From Apiosordaria backusii (lineage: Eukaryota > Ascomycota > Sordariomycetes > Sordariales > Lasiosphaeriaceae), in the NCBI GenBank assembly GCA_030549205.1, contig JAUKTV010000009.1, positions 1,550,001 through 1,614,000 on the forward strand: a stretch of DNA of 64,000 nucleotides. Direction: 5' to 3'. A program made the translations under genes and the position numbers. The notes beneath the pieces were generated by a model. That model had not been told where the DNA came from and searched no databases. It saw only the letters and a list, made by a program, of their open reading frames with translations. Every line of letters starts with the position of its first letter. The stretch's first letter is position 1. Below, one piece after another: positions 57,707 to 64,000 of the stretch.

Positions 57707-60700
57707 CTAGGCTTCTAACCCGTCTTCCTCGCCCGCCAACATCTCGGCGTAGTCATCAATCGAAGCGAACGTGGGAAGAGCCTTAAGCTCCTTTCTCCTG
57801 CGTCTGGCCTCGCTGAACTTCTTCGGTGCTTCTTCCTTCTGTCCCTGACCCTTTTCTTCCGCACTTTCACCATCCTCGTCGCTTTCCTCGGAATCACCAA
57901 AGATGCCTTCGAATCCGCCATCATCCTCAGAAACTTCCGACCCGAGGTCCTCCATGTCCTCATCAATGGCAGCGTCAACGTCCATATCTTCGTCAGAATC
58001 TTCGTAGCCTTCCATATCGATGTCCGAGTCCTCGTCGGCATCATCTCCCTCAACCTCGGGCCGAGAATTGACCAGCGCTTCCCAGATTTCATCTTCAGCC
58101 TCCTCGTCGTCGGAATCGGCCGCGACGTTGGCTTCCTTCTTGGTCTTTGCGCCTTCGACGGGCTTGCCAATGCGAGAAAAGTACTCGTGAAAGAAGACAT
58201 CCTCAGCTGAAACTTGTTCGGGCTTGAGATTCCAGAATGAGGCGGAGTTGACGGTCTTGGACTGTTTGGCGCCAGCTTTGTTGGATGCCACAATATGGGA
58301 GGCGCTGCCCGACGCAAGAACAGGTTGCATGATAGAGCCGCCTCGTTTAGAATCTTCGGCCTTGGGATTGCGGTAAACAAACTTGTCGAGGAAGTGCATC
58401 AACGTGTGGTTGGCCAAGTCCGGCTTGGGCAGCTTCTTGTTCTGCCGCGACAGCAGATTGGCAGCAAACACACCAACCGATGGGTGGTAATGGGAAAGGA
58501 ACGGCACCTAAAAGCAAAGAATTCCGTCATCAGTCAGTCCATGTTCACAGGTCAATGATGTGACTCGAAATGGCAGAGGAACGCTTACCAGCTCCCAGAG
58601 GCAGCTCCGGTGGGCGTTGCTGTGCTCCGGGTCTCGTTTCCGGCCATCGTAAGCCCCCTTGCGCCGAAGCTTTGTGGCCTCTCCATCTTGCGCAGCGGTC
58701 AGGGCTTGAGGCTCATCCTCTCTGACATCCTTGTACACTTCTTCCTCATCATCCTCGTTATCTTCCGGCTCGTCAAGCAATGTATGAAGGTCGGGGAACG
58801 TTGACTGCAGCTCGGCGATCAAGAACAGGATTCCACAGGCAAATGGGGCTTGGTGCAAGCTAAGTACCTGAACCAGTCTTTTGACAAAGGCCTTGACGCG
58901 CCGGACATCGACATCGTTCATCATGGCCCGGTACAAGAGATTAAGATATAGTGCCTGCTTGGATGAAGTAACGAGTCTTGGGTCCAAGAGAGATTCGTAC
59001 AAGGTGCGGTAGAACCTGTCAACGGCCAACAGTTTTGACGAGGCAAGCTGTTGTATGAGCATCAAAGCCTGTACGCTCGTGTTAAAGTTGGATGAATGTG
59101 TGATCCGAAAAAGGGTGTCGAGATGCTTCTCCAGCGTCGAGTCATCGGCGGCGGCAAATGGGATGGCTCGGTTGACGCCTGTGAGCAACGACGAGACCAG
59201 CTTTTGCGCCGTTTCCTGCTCGTCCCCAGGGACGACGATATTGTGACCCTTTCGTTTCTGGTTTTTCTTGGGGTTGCTCTCGGCCTTTTTGTCACCATCC
59301 AGGCCACCCATGTCGCCCAGGGAGCCCGTTTTCAAGAGAGACAAGAAGGACTCGAAATAAATCCGCAGAAGGCTGTCGGCGATGGCAGGCTCCTTGGTGC
59401 TCAGGATTGTCTGGTTTAAAGTGTTGACAGCATAGTACCTTGTCCGCATACTTTGTCCAGGCTTGAGAAGCACTTCCAGCTCCACGGTCTTGATCACGAC
59501 TGCCTTCATTCCTGGATGAAGATTCAGCAGTTGTAAAATGAGATATGATGCTCTCGATGCAATCTTGCGCTCCCGATCACCCAGTTTATTCACGAGTAAG
59601 CGCAGAAGATTGGCCTCCTGTTCAGGCTTGCTTTTGAGAAGGCCAAACACGAAGTCCAGAGCTCTCGACCTTGAGTATTCGATCTCGTCGGAACACCAGG
59701 CTTCCAGGAGCTGGATGATGCGAAAGTAGGCATCCTTGAGCCAATCCTCGTACGCCCACATCATGAGGTGCGGCTGGGTAAGCTTGCCAGGAAGTTTGCT
59801 AGACTGCGTCCAGGGTGAAGATCCCTGCGCCTGGAGAGCGCACAGGAGAGCTGGCTGGGCGCTGAAAACTCGCAAACGACGGTCATTTGGAAGCACGGAG
59901 CCATTGCCGAGGAGATCAACCAAAGCTCCCAATGCGGCAATCGCTTGCCCACGGCTCTTCTTGCCGGCTAGGGCAATCAAGTTCTCAAAAGCCTTGCAGG
60001 TATGAAGGGGTGATTCTTGAATCGACAAAGTAAGGGCCGAAACCTTGTCTGACAATGTACCGGACGACATAATGGTTGACATGAACCTCTGCGTAGAGCT
60101 GGAGGACTGCTTCTTGCTGAAAACCACAGAGTCTCCGTCCAGGAGGGCTTGCGCATAAGCCTTCAAGTTGGCAATCGAAGCAAGGTTGGGCTTGGCATTC
60201 TCAGAAACAGTAGACGGCAGACCATCCATGGAGAGGCCATGCCAGTCAGGCCTCGGCTCGAATATCTAGTCCATGTTAGCCACAAGCATTTGTCATGAGG
60301 AGAATCAATGCAACCGCGCAGTACTGACCAGCTTCCCCGATTTCTTGCTCTGACGAGTTTCTTGAGGCACATCCGCTACTTCTTTCATATTTTTAATCAC
60401 CGGCTCCTCTTCCTCCTCACCATCTTCCGTTTCCTCTTCCTGCTCTTCTTCGTCTTGCCCGCCCTCGTCTTCGATGTCTAGCTCTGCTCCTCCACTGTCG
60501 ACATCCTCGTCCTCTGGCTCAGACTCATCAGTGTCGGGATCTTCCTCCTCGGCGCGCAGCTTTTGAAAGCCAAGGCTGGAGGCGAACTTGGCAAGCTCGT
60601 GCCGGAGAGCATCATCCAGAGAAGCATCGGTTGCGACAGGTTTAGGCTTGGGAGCATCGCCCTCCTCGTTGTCGGATTCAAGGTTGGCTACCAATTCAAG

Positions 60701-60994
60701 GTCCTCCTTGTCTCCACCGAGAGCTAGAATCTCATCCAAAAGGACGGCATGTTTGTCAGTTCTCGCTCCTTGCTTTGGCTGCTCGTGCGGTTTGGTCTGG
60801 CGTCGCTTCGAGTTGGGGGCGTCGTCGCTGTCGCGTGGTCTCTTGCGCTTGGTCGCCTCCCGATTCTCAGAGCCACCAAGCGACTGGTCGATCTTGCTTG
60901 TCAGCTGGGCAAGAGCAACTTCATCAAAAGTTGGTTTCCCAGCCCTTTTCTTGTCCTTCGTTCGCTTTATGCCCATTGTGTCTCGAGTTCCCAC
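57707..60994 (-). CDS. mak21: Mak21/Noc1-like ribosome biogenesis factor (CBF/Mak21 family)
   Basis: Nucleolar protein that, with Noc2, takes 60S pre-ribosomal particles through early assembly. Exons (minus): 60994-60329, 60265-58589 and 58507-57707, all phase 0; 1,047 residues (1,041 if the second ATG at 60976 is used, MGIKRTKDKKRAGK). The N-terminal 220 residues are basic, then acidic with Glu/Asp runs. The middle (about 225-780) is a helical repeat region with the family segments WAYEDWLKDAYFRIIQLLE and RYYAVNTLNQTILSTKEPAIADSLLRIYFESFL. The CBF/Mak21 core follows (SSKQALYLNLLYRAMMNDVDVRRVKAFVKRLVQVL, FACGILFLIAELQ). Exon 3 supplies PFLSHYHPSVGVFAANLL. The C-terminus is acidic. Length matches yeast Mak21. 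Confidence 0.94.
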
Positions 60995-61399
60995 GAGTTT
61001 TTGTCGTGGTTTTTCGAGAATAAGATTGGCGCTGATTCTGAGAGTAATGGAGAGACTCTGAGGACAAAAAGCTTAAGGTGGTGAGAATTTCGAAAAGAAT
61101 TGCGCGTTGGGGCTGACCGACTTGGAAACAGTCGACTGCTTGATCAACAGAAAGGTTTTGGGAGTGGGGAGAAAAAAAAGTTGAAGCAGCACTGCAGCCA
61201 CCCCCTGCAACTCGTCCCCGGCAGGCAAGCTGAAGTGGGGCACCAACAACAGCTCCGACCCGGTGGGTGATGGACCTGCAGGGGTTTGTTATTGGACACA
61301 AAATAGTTGAAGCTGGAGTGCCCGGGTTGAAGCATTTCATGATATCTTCCCCGTATGCCGCCAAACATGTCACATAAGTAACAACAACATCTCATCAAC
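60995..61399. promoter_or_regulatory. Divergent promoter region, MAK21 / prolyl-tRNA synthetase
   Basis: About 405 bp between the two starts, so the promoters must be short or shared. No other feature is seen. Confidence 0.45.
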
Positions 61400-63287
61400 A
61401 TGATTCCACCCGCAGTCGCCCGCCTCTCACGGGTGTGGTTTCCCACAAAAAAACGACCTGCGTCGGGGGTCGAGAATGGCCATGCGAAGCTGATTCGTGC
61501 TGGTTTTCTGCGTCCGTCTCATGCGGGCATCTTCCACATGCTTCCTCTGGGCAGGCGCGTGCAGAATAAGCTTGAGGGACTAGTGGCTAAACACATGGAG
61601 AACATGCTGGGTGAGTCTCGCCCTCTCGCACGCTGGCCATCCTTTCGTGCTCACTGTACCAACCGTCTTGGCCTCTAGCTGCCTCCAGGGTATCGCTGTC
61701 GGCAGTATCAAGCCAGTCACTGTGGGATAAAAGTGGGAGACTAGAGAATACTGCGTCCGAGGTGTGTCCGTGACGGATTTAGCCTCCGTTGTTCTGGTCG
61801 ATGGCTGCACCTGTTTGAATGCCTGATGCTGACGTCTCCTCCGCTAGCTCTTCAAATTCTCTGACCGCAAAGACGTTGGCTACCTTCTCGCCCCAACACA
61901 TGAAGAGGAAATCACCACGTTGGTAGCCCAGACGGTTAAGACAGCCAAGGATCTCCCGCTCAGGCTGTTCCAGATCACACCCAAGTACCGTGATGAGTTC
62001 CGCCCGCGCCACGGCCTCCTTCGCGGACGAGAGTTTGTCATGAAGGATCTCTATACCTTCGACAGCAGTATAGAGTCCGCGCTTGAAACCTACAGCAACG
62101 TTCGCCAGGTATATTCGCGGATATTCAAGGAGATGAAATTGCCAGTCTTGGCTGCCAGAGCCAGCTCCGGCAACATGGGGGGCAACCTCAGCCACGAATA
62201 CCACCTTCCCACGCCTCTTGGTGAAGACCGCGTGGTCAGCTGTGATAGCTGTGACTATGTGGCCAATGAGGAAGTGGCCGAATCAGTGCTCTCTGATAAA
62301 GCTGTCAGTGATACTACCTTCCAGGTCTGGCGAGGCATCACCAAGGACCGGACCAGATTAGTCAACGTCTGGTACCCCAAGCAGACACAATCACTCGATG
62401 GCGGGGATTTGCGAGAGTATACAGATCTTGACATCAATATTGCCGAGGTCAAATCCGCGGTTCCCGACCTGGATGCTGGCGTTGAGGATGCGCTTCCACT
62501 TTGGTTGGCGGCAGCAGCTGTCGGTGGGACAGCTGTTGAGTTGGTGAATATCGTTGACTCTCGGCTTCCACCTTCGTTTTCTGAGAACCTGGTGGGAACA
62601 AAACCAATCATTTCAAGCTGGCCAGTGCAACTGAAACTGCGAAAAGAAGCACCGGTTTCCATTCCCATTCGAAACATGAGCAGCAGCAGCAGTGGCAAGC
62701 CGCTCAATTTGATCCGAATTTACACAGGCGACAAGTGTCCTTCTTGCACATCGGGTCGTTTGAAAGCAGAGAGGGCGATGGAGCTCGGACACACCTTTTA
62801 TCTAGGAACCCGGTACTCAGAGACCTTGGGAGCTACAATCCCAGCACCAAATGGAGAGAAGCAAGACATGCCGATGCAGATGGGCTGCTATGGAATCGGC
62901 ATCTCACGTATTATTGGCGCCGTCGCAGAGCTCATGGTTGACGAGAAGGGGTTGAATTGGCCGGTGGCCATTGCCCCATACTCGTGTGTTATAGTGACCG
63001 GTACTGGGGTAGACGAACAAGACGCAGAGGAGGCATATCGCCAAATCAACCAAGTTGGAGGAGTGGATGCCAAATACCTCGATGTTATTTTGGATGACAG
63101 GCAGAAGACTCTTCCGTGGAAATTGATGGATGCCGACTTGGTTGGATTTCCAATTATAATCACACTTGGCAGGGAGTGGCTCTCGACAAAACGTCTAGAG
63201 GTACAATGTCGAAGACTGGGGGTAAAACAGGCAGTTGAGATGGCTGAGCTGCCACAAATAATAGCTAAGCTGCATGCAAAATTGTAG
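61400..63287 (+). CDS. Prolyl-tRNA synthetase, bacterial/organellar type, probably mitochondrial
   Basis: Charges tRNA-Pro with proline. Exons: 61400-61610, 61679-61761 and 61848-63287; 577 residues. The N-terminus (MIPPAVARLSRVWFPTKKRP) is basic and may be a mitochondrial presequence. Class II core: HMLPLGRRVQNKLEGLV with motif 1 around residues 45-70, then LLAPTHEEEITTLVA. Motif 2 is in the segment QITPKYRDEFRPRHGLLRGREFVMKDLYTFD. The insertion (about 240-390) is short and contains CDSCDYVANEE and CPSCTSGRL. Motif 3 is GCYGIGISRIIGAVAE. A C-terminal anticodon-binding domain (about 470-577) follows. This is the organellar (yeast Aim10-like) enzyme, not the cytosolic eukaryotic type. It is divergent from MAK21. 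Confidence 0.93.
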
Positions 63288-64000
63288 TGGCACTACGCTC
63301 TGTATAATATAAGTACCATAGCTGGTCACTGATAACAGCAATGGGTTTGTTTATCCTGATGTTTCTGGTCAAGAACGTGGGGCTCGCCTCACTGCGGGGG
63401 ATATACTGGTATAGGCTGTAATCAAAGGACGACTAGAAACAAATATTTAACACATTCTGTGGTTCAGCCGACTGTAAACAATGACGCTTTGGTAGAGTTT
63501 CCACCTCGGGCGAATATACGCTGTTACAAGGTAAGGCTCCTTCGCCTGTTTGATGACAGTGTCACCGAAAATGGCTGGCCAAGACTAGGGCTTAAGAAGA
63601 CTATCTTCTTCTTGAGCCTTACACTCGTAACAATGTCTGCCATTGCCCTAGATGTACTCGGCTAGCAGCCATTGCTGACGACCATCCGTATACAGCTTTC
63701 AGTGGTGGTTCCCTTTACTGACGCTAATCAACACTCAAACATTACCAGGAATTTTGCAGTAGGCCTTGACAAACTCACTGTTGCATTCCCATGTGTTCCA
63801 GGACAGGTTACTAAACAACATGGCGGAAAGCATCGAGAACATACCTGTCAAGTTTAGCATCGTACAATTCAGTTCAACTCCTTGTTTGACTGCGAAAAGT
63901 CTTCGACACAATGAGTCGGCACCAAAATTGGGACTCTTCCGGCAAGAGGGGTTCCTGATGCTCCATGAGGGATTGCCGGCGTCCTATCCAACCTTCGCTG
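63288..64000. other. Right-hand end of the window, no gene supported
   Basis: About 710 bp downstream of the prolyl-tRNA synthetase stop. The first part should be its 3' UTR. Open frames of 60-68 codons exist on the plus strand but have no recognisable motif or splice continuity. Confidence 0.4.

Noticed and set aside
1..64000. tRNA, 5S rRNA, CRISPR arrays, prophage or bacterial operon features
   Set aside because: I looked for T-loop GGTTCRANYCC contexts, dispersed 5S sequence, regular spaced repeats and Shine-Dalgarno-linked genes, and found none that hold up. A covariance-model scan was not possible here.

Overview
The window is nuclear DNA from a filamentous ascomycete, most likely a sordariomycete. 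Nearly every gene has short introns (about 47-146 bp) with GTRNGT-type donors, CTAAC/CTGAC-like branch sites and YAG acceptors. Promoters are pyrimidine-rich, intergenic regions are moderately long, and the gene set is fungal: SUMO, paxillin-like LIM protein, Dnm1 dynamin, Abp1, ESCRT-I Vps37, V-ATPase subunit C, Mak21 and others. I saw no prophage, CRISPR array, rRNA or tRNA. Gene models were made by reading both strands and splicing by hand; exon positions are in each entry. Products were assigned from motif memory, without any search.

Layout. 0.3-0.75 kb: SUMO (+), convergent with a three-LIM paxillin-like gene (1.4-4.1 kb, -). 5.7-7.5 kb: MFS monocarboxylate-type transporter (+), convergent with a fused succinyl-CoA-ligase-like gene (7.8-10.2 kb, -). 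10.5-11.0 kb: COX19 (-), divergent from the mitochondrial fission dynamin DNM1 (11.9-14.5 kb, +). 15.7-20.0 kb: a large F-box/zinc-finger protein (+). 20.9-21.6 kb: a non-autonomous terminal-inverted-repeat element. 21.8-24.3 kb: secreted GH13 alpha-amylase with CBM20 (-), followed on the same strand by a Zn2Cys6 transcription factor (25.2-28.1 kb). 29.6-30.4 kb: monothiol glutaredoxin Grx3/4 (-), divergent from a tiny cysteine-rich CYSTM protein (31.45-31.8 kb, +). 32.6-35.1 kb: Abp1 (+). 35.7-36.5 kb: Vps37 (+), convergent with an unknown gene (36.7-37.9 kb, -). 37.9-43.9 kb: about 6 kb with no gene I can support. 43.9-45.5 kb: second F-box protein (+). 46.5-50.1 kb: AT-hook, Gln-rich protein (-). 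51.7-53.1 kb: VMA5 (+), convergent with APS kinase (53.3-54.2 kb, -). 54.9-55.9 kb: hotdog thioesterase (-). 56.9-57.5 kb: small unknown gene (+), convergent with MAK21 (57.7-61.0 kb, -). 61.4-63.3 kb: organellar prolyl-tRNA synthetase (+).

Most genes are housekeeping and unrelated. Three local links may matter. The transporter and the ligase-like fusion may handle one organic acid. The ligase-like gene, COX19 and DNM1 are all mitochondrial by prediction or family. The amylase and the Zn2Cys6 gene are neighbours on one strand.

The most unusual observations are: a predicted 3-nt microexon that restores the Zn2Cys6 spacing; a fused alpha/beta succinyl-CoA-ligase-like protein that keeps the active-site His but has lost the front of its ATP-grasp; the inverted-repeat element carrying a Gly-Thr/Ser-Gln minisatellite ORF; a GC-AG intron and a 28-nt exon in the amylase; and four genes whose first coding exon is only 3-19 nt long.
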